NCBI RefSeq assembly: GCF_012524075.1
Contig: NZ_JAAZUI010000020.1
Coordinates: 1 to 64,000 of the forward strand
Direction of reading: 5' to 3'
DNA length: 64,000 nt
Source: Lutibacter sp. B1
GTDB taxonomy: Bacteria; Bacteroidota; Bacteroidia; Flavobacteriales; Flavobacteriaceae
In this document: piece after piece, positions 19,808 to 26,746 of the stretch
How positions within the stretch are numbered: position 1 is the first letter of the stretch
Layout: each line of letters starts with the position of its first letter
Made by a program: the position numbers and the translations under genes
The notes under the pieces: model-generated
Databases searched by the model: none
What the model saw: only the letters and a program-made list of their open reading frames with translations
Told to the model about the DNA's origin: nothing

Positions 19808-20851
19808 ATGAATTTAGAAAAGTTACTTAATAATGATTTTCAGTTTAAAATAACTGATCAGGTAAAAGCAACACTTAAAAATAAAACTATTTTAATTACA
19901 GGTGTAGCAGGATCAATAGGCAGTGAAATTTCAAAAATAATAGCTGAAGAAAATTGTTGTGAATTGATTTTGTTGGATCAGGCGGAATCTGATTTATACA
20001 ATCTTCAGCAAGAATTAATTCTTAAAAATTATAAAAATCATACAATTGTAGTTGGTGATGTTTGTGATAAGGCTTTAATGGAAGTTTTGTATAAAAAATA
20101 CCAACCTCAAATTGTTTACCATATAGCAGCGTATAAACACGTACCATTGATGGAAGATCATCCATATTTAGCAGTAAAAGTAAATGTTTTGGGTACTAAA
20201 ATTATAGCAGATTTATCAAAAAAGTATTCCGTTTTACACTTTATATTAGTTTCTACAGATAAAGCAGTAAATCCTGTAAGCGTAATGGGAGCGACTAAAA
20301 GAATTGCAGAATTGTATGTAGGTAATTTAAATGATGAAACTTCCAAAGTATTTAAAGTGGTTAGGTTTGGAAATGTTCCATATTCTAAAGGCTCTGTAAT
20401 CCCTCTTTTTAAAAAGCAATTGTATCTAAATCAGAAAATTACCATAACAGATACTATGATATCCCGATATTTTATAACAATGAAAAATGTATGCAAATTA
20501 TTAATACAAGCACTTGTTATTAACGATTGCAATTTACTGATTTATAATATGGGAAAGTCTGTTCCTATTGAAGAGTTAGCAATTAAACTTATAGAACAAG
20601 AAGGACTTGCCATAGAAAATATTAAAATAGAAAAAATAGGATTACGTCCCGGTGAAAAATTGAATGAAGAAATAGTATATGGTGATGAAATTGAAATACG
20701 AACAGATACTAAGGCTGATATAAAAAAGTATAATTTAATTTTAGATGAAGATATCAATACTAAAATTAAAAAATTGACAGCAATTACTCCTGATTTTTCA
20801 AGAGAAAAAATCATCGATTTATTGCAAGATATAGTACCTCAATACAGTTAA
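19808..20851 (+). CDS. UDP-HexNAc 4,6-dehydratase (soluble PglF/CapD-like)
   Basis: Extended-SDR sugar-nucleotide dehydratase matching the catalytic half of PglF/WbpM/CapD without the N-terminal membrane domain. NAD site ILITGVAGSIGSE with Gly 32, 35 and 38. The catalytic segment VSTDKAVNPVSVMGATKR has Ser149, Met160 and Lys164: the Tyr of ordinary SDRs is Met, as in the Ser-Met-Lys triad reported for WbpM-type dehydratases. KHVPLMEDHP and RPGEKLNEE are further family marks. 347 aa. It would supply the 4-keto substrate for the aminotransferase just upstream (17-base gap). Confidence 0.9.
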   Translation: MNLEKLLNNDFQFKITDQVKATLKNKTILITGVAGSIGSEISKIIAEENCCELILLDQAESDLYNLQQELILKNYKNHTIVVGDVCDKALMEVLYKKYQPQIVYHIAAYKHVPLMEDHPYLAVKVNVLGTKIIADLSKKYSVLHFILVSTDKAVNPVSVMGATKRIAELYVGNLNDETSKVFKVVRFGNVPYSKGSVIPLFKKQLYLNQKITITDTMISRYFITMKNVCKLLIQALVINDCNLLIYNMGKSVPIEELAIKLIEQEGLAIENIKIEKIGLRPGEKLNEEIVYGDEIEIRTDTKADIKKYNLILDEDINTKIKKLTAITPDFSREKIIDLLQDIVPQYS

Positions 20852-20854
20852 TTT

Positions 20855-21466
20855 ATGAATGATGAAGTTAACACTACATATCAAAACAGATTGACTTTTA
20901 ATCAGAAAGTTATCAAAAGGGTTTTTGATTTCATTTTTTCATTTTCAGGGATTTTAATAGTTGGTTGGTTTATCATCCTATTAATATTTTTAGCTTCTGT
21001 TGATACCAAAAAGTTTGGATTATTCGTTCAAAAAAGAGTAGGATATAGGGGTAAGTTGTTCAATATTTATAAGATACGAACATATAAAGAAGAAAAAGGA
21101 AATTTAAAAACCACTTTTTTTGGTAAATTTCTTCGGAACACAAAATTGGATGAATTACCTCAACTTTTCAATGTTTTATTAGGAAATATGAGTTTTGTTG
21201 GGCCAAGACCTGATGTTGTTGGTTTTGCAGATGAGTTGAAAGGTGAAAACAGATTAATTTTATTAGTAAAACCGGGTATAACCGGACCTGCAACGTTGTA
21301 TTTTAAAAATGAGGAAATAGTATTGGAGTCTCAAAAAAATCCTGATAAATATAACGAACAAGTTATATGGCCTAAAAAGGTTGAATTAAATCTTAACTAT
21401 GTGAAAAACTACAGTTTTAAAAGAGATTTACGTTACATTTTAAAAACCATCGGTTTAGTAGGCTAG
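20855..21466 (+). CDS. small monotopic phosphoglycosyl transferase (PglC-like)
   Basis: Bacterial sugar transferase of about 203 aa holding only the catalytic domain, as in PglC. One N-terminal re-entrant/hydrophobic helix (RVFDFIFSFSGILIVGWFIILLIFL) is followed by FVQKRVGYRGKLFNIYKIRT, RNTKLDELPQLFNVLLGNMSFVGPRPD and KPGITGPATL. It transfers a sugar-1-phosphate to undecaprenyl phosphate. Its position 3 bases after the PglF-like gene suggests its substrate is the 4-amino-4,6-dideoxy-HexNAc (or acetylated form) made by its two neighbours. No PglD-like acetyltransferase is present. An imperfect hairpin with arms GGAAAAGT/ACTTTTCC follows the stop but lacks a direct T run. Confidence 0.88.
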   Translation: MNDEVNTTYQNRLTFNQKVIKRVFDFIFSFSGILIVGWFIILLIFLASVDTKKFGLFVQKRVGYRGKLFNIYKIRTYKEEKGNLKTTFFGKFLRNTKLDELPQLFNVLLGNMSFVGPRPDVVGFADELKGENRLILLVKPGITGPATLYFKNEEIVLESQKNPDKYNEQVIWPKKVELNLNYVKNYSFKRDLRYILKTIGLVG

Positions 21467-21565
21467 GAAAAGTTGCAATTGTTAAATCGTACTTTTCCGC
21501 TGTTTATTTTGTTGTTTAAATTTAATTCTTCTATTTAGCATAATGAAGCAATTTTTTTAACCATT

Positions 21566-21575
21566 GTTAGGCAAC
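21566..21575. repeat. inverted repeat flanking higBA, left arm
   Basis: GTTAGGCAAC, the exact inverse of GTTGCCTAAC at 22222-22231. The two copies sit just outside the toxin-antitoxin pair, this one overlapping the stop region of higA. The outer seven bases fit the integron attC core form GTTRRRY, but no full attC hairpin is seen. Confidence 0.7.
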
Positions 21576-21869
21576 GTTTTTATCTTCAAATTTTTTTATT
21601 TCCTGCAGTTCTGCTTTTTTTTCATCCCTTTCTTCCTCTATATCGAAATCATCTTGAAGTCCAAGCCAGAATTTAGCTGAATTCCCAAAATATTTACTTA
21701 AGCGTAGTGCTGTATCGGCTGTTATTCTACGTCTGCCTTTTATGATTTCAGAAATTCTTGTCTGTGGTATTTTCAAGTCTTTTGAAAGTCTGTAAGCTGT
21801 AATTTCTAAAGGTTTAAGAAATTCAAAGTTTAAGATTTCTCCAGGATGTACATTTGCTAACTTTTCCAT
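21567..21869 (-). CDS. higA: HigA-type antitoxin
   Basis: HTH antitoxin of the HigA/VapI family. The N-terminus MEKLANVHPGEILNFEFLKPLEITAYRLSK is the family signature. The XRE-type helix-turn-helix runs through LSKDLKIPQTRISEIIKGRRRITADTALRLSKYF (about residues 28-65). A charged C-terminal tail of about 25 residues follows. It should neutralise the HigB toxin encoded just upstream and repress the shared promoter. Toxin-first order is the hallmark of hig modules. The gap from the toxin stop is 13 bases. Confidence 0.93.
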   Translation of the reverse strand: MEKLANVHPGEILNFEFLKPLEITAYRLSKDLKIPQTRISEIIKGRRRITADTALRLSKYFGNSAKFWLGLQDDFDIEEERDEKKAELQEIKKFEDKNVA

Positions 21870-21882
21870 TTTTTCTTTTATT

Positions 21883-22164
21883 TTAGTGATAATCTATAAT
21901 TTCAACTTCACTTGCGTTTCCATTATTCCATTGAAAAACGATTCTCCATTGTTTGTTAATTCTAATACTGTGAAATTCGTTTAGCTTTCCTGTCAGTTTT
22001 TCAAGTCGATTAGAAGGAGGAATTCTCAAATCCATAATATCTTGTGAGTTGTTCAACATTCTTAATTTTCGACGTCCCATATTTTGTATTTCAATCGGCA
22101 TTTTTTTGATTCGGACACCATTCCATATTTTTTCTGTTTCTTTCGAGCCAAACGAAATTATCAT
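21883..22164 (-). CDS. higB: HigB-type RelE/ParE-family toxin
   Basis: Toxin of the HigB family in the RelE/ParE superfamily, expected to be a ribosome-dependent mRNA endonuclease. Family marks: MIISFGSKETEKIWNG, GRRKLRMLNNSQDIMDLRIPPSNRLEKLTG and SIRINKQWRIVFQW near the C-terminus with the conserved RINKQWRI motif. About 93 aa, the usual length. I chose the ATG at 22164. A TTG nine codons upstream lies inside a promoter -7 box. The toxin gene comes first, followed by higA. Confidence 0.92.
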   Translation of the reverse strand: MIISFGSKETEKIWNGVRIKKMPIEIQNMGRRKLRMLNNSQDIMDLRIPPSNRLEKLTGKLNEFHSIRINKQWRIVFQWNNGNASEVEIIDYH

Positions 22165-22188
22165 AATTCTATTTTGCGTTACTAACGT

Positions 22189-22196
22189 CAAAGGTA
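22189..22196 (-). promoter_or_regulatory. -7 box for higBA
   Basis: TACCTTTG on the minus strand fits TAnnTTTG and ends 24 bases before the higB ATG at 22164. It covers the alternative TTG start. Confidence 0.5.
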
Positions 22197-22221
22197 AGTA
22201 TAAGTTTTCTAATATCCTAGT

Positions 22222-22231
22222 GTTGCCTAAC
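22222..22231. repeat. inverted repeat flanking higBA, right arm
   Basis: GTTGCCTAAC, the exact inverse of 21566-21575. It lies 5 bases beyond the stop of the wzi-like gene. The core GCCTAAC fits the integron attC form RYYYAAC. Confidence 0.7.
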
Positions 22232-22236
22232 TCAGG

Positions 22237-23652
22237 TTAAAAAATACCGTTTTTCGTTAATTTTATATAACCTCCAAAATTATCCGGTCTGTATGTTCCG
22301 GTATCAAAAGCAGCTCCCAAAGATATGTTGAATGGCAATTGATTGAATTCAGGTAAATAAAATTCAAACAATCCTGAAAATTGCTTCGGATTTGGGTCGT
22401 ATTCCTCCTCAAACCAGCCATAATAAGTGGTATAACTTAAGATTGTTTTATACTGAACGTTCTTTAAATTACCTTTAAATCCAAGGTTTAAAGCTAAAAA
22501 TCGGTTGTCTTGTAAAATGGTACCTTCCGTAATTCCGTTAACTTCAGGTTTTGGAGTAAAATAAGGAGTACCAATAATGTCTCCAAAATAAGTCCAACCA
22601 GAACGATAAACACCATTATTAAAATACTCGTCACGCCCACTAGCTGCATGAGCTACTCCTTGGTCATCAACATAATGAGGCGCATCACCGCTTACATCTT
22701 TAGTGTATGTAACCTCTGTTAGTAAATGGGTTATAACTGCTTCCGGTTTTTTAAAATCGATAAAAAGACCGTACAAAGCATCAGGATAGTTTGTTAACTC
22801 TCTACCTGATCTATCTTCAAAAGGGTGCGACCAATAAAAGTTCCAGTTTGTTTTTTCTCCTTTATAATCCAATTGAACCAAGTAAGCTCCTACATGATTT
22901 CCCAAAGCATTGATTTGGTCACCTTCCAGGGCATTGCTACCACCTTCTTTACCGGTAATTATTTTTATATAATCTTTAAAGCCGGAAGGTTGTTTTCCTG
23001 TAGTTAAAGAAGTTCCTCCCCATTGCGCATAATGATCTAAACCTACTATTAAATCTAATTTTTGATTCAATTTCGATTTAAAATACAAACTTTTATGGTG
23101 TAAACGTGTATTGTCAACAAAACGTTTATCATTCATCAAATAATCACCATAACTTGCTTTAAACGATAGCCAACTTTTGGCAAAAGGTAGCTTTACATAG
23201 TCAATCAATTGAAAATTATAACCTGGGTATGCTCTTGAATTGGTTGATTTGATAAAGTTTCCGTTAGATGATGATAAACCTTCCCACTTAATTTCATCGT
23301 ATTTACTGCCTAAATCTAATTGTAATTTATTTAATTTAAAGCTTAAATAGAGTTGATTAATAATTATATCATTTTTATCAGCTATACTTGCCGAAGTTTG
23401 AATTCCATAACTGATTCCATGGTTATAATAAGATTTTTCATCAAAATCTTTAAACAAACCAAAGCTTAAAATTCCGTTATTATTATTTGGAACAGCACCA
23501 AATTTATTGGCAACCATCCAAAAAGGCAATGTGTTCTCAGTAGAAACGTTCGATTGTAAATCTACACTATAACTCAATTCTTTATGTTGAGCATATCCGT
23601 TACATAAAATAAAAAGTGAAATTGCTGAAAGAGAAATGTGAATTTTTTTCAT
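22237..23652 (-). CDS. Wzi-family capsule assembly outer-membrane protein
   Basis: Outer-membrane beta-barrel of the Caps_assemb_Wzi family. In E. coli, Wzi helps anchor capsule on the surface; in Bacteroidota the role is inferred. Signal peptide MKKIHISLSAISLFILCNGYAQ. Mature start LSYSVDLQSNVSTENTLPFWMVANKFGAVP is the family signature. Alternating hydrophobic/aromatic strands follow throughout, ending in a Phe (KNGIF), the usual barrel C-terminus. About 471 aa from ATG 23652. The TTG at 23676 adds residues overlapping a promoter box. Its place next to the polysaccharide locus supports a capsule rather than only an O-antigen. Confidence 0.87.
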   Translation of the reverse strand: MKKIHISLSAISLFILCNGYAQHKELSYSVDLQSNVSTENTLPFWMVANKFGAVPNNNNGILSFGLFKDFDEKSYYNHGISYGIQTSASIADKNDIIINQLYLSFKLNKLQLDLGSKYDEIKWEGLSSSNGNFIKSTNSRAYPGYNFQLIDYVKLPFAKSWLSFKASYGDYLMNDKRFVDNTRLHHKSLYFKSKLNQKLDLIVGLDHYAQWGGTSLTTGKQPSGFKDYIKIITGKEGGSNALEGDQINALGNHVGAYLVQLDYKGEKTNWNFYWSHPFEDRSGRELTNYPDALYGLFIDFKKPEAVITHLLTEVTYTKDVSGDAPHYVDDQGVAHAASGRDEYFNNGVYRSGWTYFGDIIGTPYFTPKPEVNGITEGTILQDNRFLALNLGFKGNLKNVQYKTILSYTTYYGWFEEEYDPNPKQFSGLFEFYLPEFNQLPFNISLGAAFDTGTYRPDNFGGYIKLTKNGIF

Positions 23653-23673
23653 TGGTATGAACAAGTTTTTATG

Positions 23674-23681
23674 CAAATGTA
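23674..23681 (-). promoter_or_regulatory. -7 box for wzi-like gene
   Basis: TACATTTG on the minus strand fits TAnnTTTG, 21 bases before ATG 23652. No clear -33 TTG at the expected distance. Confidence 0.5.
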
Positions 23682-23769
23682 ACTAAAATTTAAATGTTTA
23701 AATTTATTGTAAGTTTCACAATTTTTGGAAAAAATTGAAAAATAAGCGAACTTTACAGAAACTAAAGTT

Positions 23770-24006
23770 ATGATGCGTATCGATAACATAAAAAATAATT
23801 TGATAGACAGAATTCTTGCAACAAAAAATGAAAAATTGTTGCAAGCAATCAAGAACATTTTTGATTCTACCCTAGTAGCTGATGAAATTGTTACTTTATC
23901 ATCTGAACAGATTGAAATGTTATTAATGAGTGAAAAAGATATTGAAAATGATAATCTTATTTCGGAATCTGAATTAAATGATATAGACTCTGAATGGATG
24001 AATTAA
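23770..24006 (+). CDS. small antitoxin-like protein
   Basis: A 78-aa acidic protein with the form of antitoxins partnered with RelE/ParE toxins in Bacteroidota: an N-terminal helix (NNLIDRILATKNEKLLQAIKNIF), a middle TLSSEQIEMLLMSEKDIE segment and a very acidic tail ending SEWMN. I do not recognise a DNA-binding domain by eye. A start at the second Met (23773) is equally likely. The last codons overlap the start of the RelE/ParE-like reading frame that follows, which supports the antitoxin-toxin pairing. The toxin partner is broken, so this may be an orphan antitoxin. Confidence 0.72.
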   Translation: MMRIDNIKNNLIDRILATKNEKLLQAIKNIFDSTLVADEIVTLSSEQIEMLLMSEKDIENDNLISESELNDIDSEWMN

Positions 24007-24326
24007 ATATATTTTGGACAAAAACTGCTATCAAACAGAGAAATCATATTTTTGAATATTGGAATAGTAGAAACAAAAACACAAGCTATTCTAAAAGATT
24101 AAACTAAAGTATTAAAGAAAGAATTAACATTCTAAAAACAAATCCTGAATTAGGTAAGAAAACTGAATTTGGTGAAACTAGGGTTATTTCATTAGGTCAT
24201 TATAGTATTCTTTACAAAAAAGTTGATTTAAAAATAATAATTACCGGTTTTTGGGATAACAGGCAGGATTCTAAAAAACTATGGCAACTTTTATTAGAAA
24301 ATCAAAATAGTGTAAATAGTATCTAA
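23994..24326 (+). pseudogene. RelE/ParE-type toxin with in-frame stop
   Basis: The frame starts at ATG 23994, inside the end of the antitoxin gene, and reads a RelE/ParE toxin for 110 codons: IFWTKTAIKQRNHIFEYW, KERINILKTNPELGKKTEFGETRVISLGHYSILYKK and ITGFWDNRQDSKKL. It is interrupted by a TAA at 24105-24107 (codon 38), in the middle of the usual KRL(N)xxI helix. The rest is intact in the same frame, so the lesion looks recent. Read-through or a sequencing error are the alternatives. Confidence 0.85.
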
Positions 24327-24576
24327 ATTATATTTTGATAGATTTTTTGCAAATAATTTTTTTGTTTAAGAAATTAATTGTGATGGTGTCAAAACTTGCT
24401 GATTTTTCTGTAATGATTATATAACTTATACGAATGTATGAAATATTTTCTTCGAAATAAATTTAAATAATCAGTATTAAATACCTAAAAATTATAGTTA
24501 AGAAAGGTAAATCTGGTAAAAATTATATGTTTTTATTATTATTTCAATAACGATGTTTAATTTTTGTAAAAAAATA

Positions 24577-24606
24577 TTGTTTTTTTAAAATTAATGTATA
24601 GATTTG
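24577..24606 (+). promoter_or_regulatory. promoter of the Phe/Tyr operon leader
   Basis: TTG at 24577-24579, a spacer of exactly 19 bases, then TAGATTTG at 24599-24606. This is the full Bacteroidota form TTG-N19-TAnnTTTG. The expected start point lies a few bases downstream and the leader-peptide ATG is 17 bases after the box. Between the toxin remnant (end 24326) and this promoter the AT-rich sequence holds nothing else I can support. Confidence 0.75.
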
Positions 24607-24623
24607 TCGGACAAAAATGAATT

Positions 24624-24686
24624 ATGACAACATTTAACACTTGGAACAGCTTCTATTTTTACTTTTATTTTAGCAATAAGAGGTGA
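24624..24686 (+). CDS. Phe/Tyr-rich leader peptide of the attenuator
   Basis: A 20-codon open frame, ATG to TGA. Residues 10-16 are the unbroken run FYFYFYF, with another Phe at 4 and Trp at 7, so eight of 20 residues are aromatic. It sits 17 bases after a consensus promoter and 37 bases before an intrinsic terminator in front of pheA. Its design is that of E. coli PheL or the trp leader: ribosomes slow at Phe/Tyr codons when the charged tRNAs are scarce. Unlike PheL it has both Phe and Tyr, fitting an operon that makes both. The frame is too short for ordinary gene callers. Confidence 0.85.
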   Translation: MTTFNTWNSFYFYFYFSNKR

Positions 24687-24753
24687 GGCTTTGTATGTGT
24701 TATTTTAAAAAATATAAATAAAAAAGTCTCGAAATATTTCGGGATTTTTTTTT
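24648..24753 (+). promoter_or_regulatory. ribosome-mediated transcription attenuator before pheA
   Basis: Four segments with alternative pairings are visible. Segment 1 AGCTTC (24648-24653, inside the leader peptide just before the FYFYFYF codons) can pair with segment 2 GAGGCT (24685-24690, at the leader stop codon). Segment 2 GAGGCTTT (24685-24692) can pair over 8 bp, one G-U included, with segment 3 AAAGTCTC (24723-24730). Segment 3 also forms the 5' arm of the terminator with segment 4 (24741-24748). A ribosome stalled on the Phe/Tyr codons covers segment 1, so 2:3 forms and prevents termination. A ribosome at the stop codon masks segment 2 and the terminator forms. Confidence 0.82.
24723..24753 (+). 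terminator. intrinsic terminator of the attenuator
   Basis: Hairpin TCTCGAA / TTCGGGA (with G-U pairs, extendable by A-T pairs) followed by nine T. It ends 15 bases before the pheA ATG, so it can only act as a leader terminator for the downstream operon. Confidence 0.88.
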
Positions 24754-24768
24754 GATAAAAATCTAATA

Positions 24769-25587
24769 ATGAAAGTAGCAATTCAGGGAATTAAGGGTTC
24801 TTTTCATCATATTGTAGCCGAAGAATATTTCGGTAAAAATATTGAATTGATTGAGTGCATGTCATTTAGTGAAATGCCGGGTCTTTTGCACGATAAAAAA
24901 GCAGAGGTTGTTATTATGGCTATCGAAAATTCTATTGCCGGAGCCATTTTACCAAATTATGCACTTATTGATGAGAACAAACTGACAATTTGTGGTGAAT
25001 ACCATTTACCAATTCATCATAATTTAATGGCATTAGAGGGACAAAAAATTGAAGATATAACAGAAGTATACTCACATCCAATGGCATTATTACAGTGCCA
25101 TAAATTTTTTAAAGACTTTCCTCATATCAAATTAATTGAAGATAAAGATACGGCAGTTGTTGCTAAAAGAATTCAGGAAGGAAAACTTAAAGGTGTTGGA
25201 GCCATTGCCAGTAAGTTGGCAGCCGAAACCTATGGTTTAGAAATTTTAGCTTCTGAAATTCAAACGATAAAAGGAAATGCAACGAGGTTTTTTATTTTAA
25301 CAAATTCTGAAAATAAAAGCAGCGTTTCGGCAGATAAAGCATCTATAAAATTTATTACAAGTAATGAAACGGGAAGTTTGGCTTTGGTTTTAACAATTTT
25401 GGCTAAACACGATTTAAATTTATCTAAAATTCAATCGATGCCGGTAATTGATACACCCTGGAAATATGCTTTTTTTGCTGATTTTATTTTTAAAAGTTAT
25501 GCCGATTATTTCAATGCAATTAATGAAGTAAAAGAAAAAGTTGAAATGTTAAAAGTTTTGGGTGAATACACTAAAAGTAAAAGATAA
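24769..25587 (+). CDS. pheA: prephenate dehydratase
   Basis: Converts prephenate to phenylpyruvate, the committed step to phenylalanine. Monofunctional form of 272 aa: a PDT domain at about 1-180 with IQGIKGSFHHIVAEEYF, IENSIAGAILPNYALI and the catalytic TRF motif (Thr172-Arg173-Phe174), then an ACT domain from about residue 195. The ACT motifs are altered: the usual GAL(V/A) reads GSLA and the ESRP Phe-binding motif reads QSMP. Feedback inhibition by Phe may therefore differ from E. coli. First gene of a four-gene Phe/Tyr operon behind the leader-peptide attenuator. Its stop overlaps the next start (TAATGA). Confidence 0.95.
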   Translation: MKVAIQGIKGSFHHIVAEEYFGKNIELIECMSFSEMPGLLHDKKAEVVIMAIENSIAGAILPNYALIDENKLTICGEYHLPIHHNLMALEGQKIEDITEVYSHPMALLQCHKFFKDFPHIKLIEDKDTAVVAKRIQEGKLKGVGAIASKLAAETYGLEILASEIQTIKGNATRFFILTNSENKSSVSADKASIKFITSNETGSLALVLTILAKHDLNLSKIQSMPVIDTPWKYAFFADFIFKSYADYFNAINEVKEKVEMLKVLGEYTKSKR

Positions 25588-26744
25588 TGATACAAAAAGC
25601 TGACAGATTAAATGATGTAAAAGAATACTACTTTTCAAAAAAATTGAGAGAAGTGGCAGCTTTAAAAAGTGAAGGAAAACCAATTATAAATATAGCTATT
25701 GGAAGTCCTGACTTACATCCGCCTTTAAGTGTTATTGAAGAGTTAAAAAACGCTGTAAATTTATCAAATGCACATCAATATCAAAGTTATCAAGGAATCC
25801 CGGAATTAAGAAATGGGATAAGTGATTTTTATCAAAAAAAATACAATGTTAAACTAAATGCAAATACCGAAATTTTGCCTTTAATGGGTTCAAAAGAAGG
25901 TATTATGCATATTTCAATGGCATTTTTAAATAAAGGTGATAAAGTTTTAATTCCTAATCCTGGATATCCAACGTATGCATCAGTCACCAAGTTGGTAGAA
26001 GCTGAACCGGTTTTTTACAATTTAAGTGAAGAAGAAAATTGGCTGCCAAACTTTGAAGAAATTGAAAAAGAAGATTTATCAGGTGTAAAAATTATGTGGG
26101 TAAATTACCCTCACATGCCAACTGGAGCATTAGCAAGTAAAGAAGATTTTAAGCAATTAATAGATTTTGCCAAAAAGCACCAAATTTTAATTGTGAACGA
26201 TAATCCGTACAGTTTTATATTGAATGATAATCCTATAAGCATATTAGAGGCAGAGGGAGCAAAAGAAGTTGCTATTGAATTGAATTCATTAAGTAAAACT
26301 TTTAATATGGCGGGCTGGCGTATTGGAATGGTAGTTGGCGATGCGCAAATTATCAAAACAATTTTAGAGGTGAAAAGTAATATGGATTCGGGTATGTTTT
26401 TAGGAATTCAAAAAGGTGCTGTTGAAGCTCTAAAACTTTCGGATGATTGGTTTAAAAAACAAGATGAAATATACAAAAATAGAAGAAAGTTGGTTTGGCA
26501 AATTTTTGATGCTTTAGAGTGTACATACAACAAAAATATTGGAGGCTTATTTGTATGGGCTAAATTGCCAAAAGATGCAGATGCCAAAGAATTTACAGAT
26601 AAATTATTGTACAATAATGATGTATTTATAGCACCGGGTACAGTTTTTGGAACTAATGGTGAAGGTTATATAAGAGCATCGTTATGTGTTTCGGAAGAAC
26701 AATTAACGCAAGTTTTAAGTAAATTAATAACAGCAAAAGTTTAA
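25587..26744 (+). CDS. class I/II aminotransferase of the Phe/Tyr operon
   Basis: PLP-dependent fold-type I aminotransferase of 385 aa. Marks: NIAIGSPDLHPP near the N-terminus, YQSYQGIPELRNGI, LIPNPGYPTYASV, NYPHMPTGA with the conserved Asn/Pro substrate segment (usually NYPNNPTG; the Asn is His here), VNDNPYSFI with the PLP Asp, and SLSKTFNMAGWRIG with Schiff-base Lys237. Position between pheA and tyrA suggests it transaminates phenylpyruvate and hydroxyphenylpyruvate to Phe and Tyr. The family also contains aspartate and LL-DAP aminotransferases, so the substrate is inferred from context. Confidence 0.88.
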   Translation: MIQKADRLNDVKEYYFSKKLREVAALKSEGKPIINIAIGSPDLHPPLSVIEELKNAVNLSNAHQYQSYQGIPELRNGISDFYQKKYNVKLNANTEILPLMGSKEGIMHISMAFLNKGDKVLIPNPGYPTYASVTKLVEAEPVFYNLSEEENWLPNFEEIEKEDLSGVKIMWVNYPHMPTGALASKEDFKQLIDFAKKHQILIVNDNPYSFILNDNPISILEAEGAKEVAIELNSLSKTFNMAGWRIGMVVGDAQIIKTILEVKSNMDSGMFLGIQKGAVEALKLSDDWFKKQDEIYKNRRKLVWQIFDALECTYNKNIGGLFVWAKLPKDADAKEFTDKLLYNNDVFIAPGTVFGTNGEGYIRASLCVSEEQLTQVLSKLITAKV

Positions 26745-26746
26745 AA

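Noticed and set aside
21440-22300. True integron cassette array around higBA
   Set aside because: Only the core-like heptamers match; no attC-sized hairpin, second cassette or integrase is present in the window.
24695-24721. Nine-codon mini-ORF with Tyr and Phe (MCYFKKYK) just before the terminator
   Set aside because: It lies in the loop between the antiterminator arms and is short enough to occur by chance; the 20-codon leader upstream explains the regulation.
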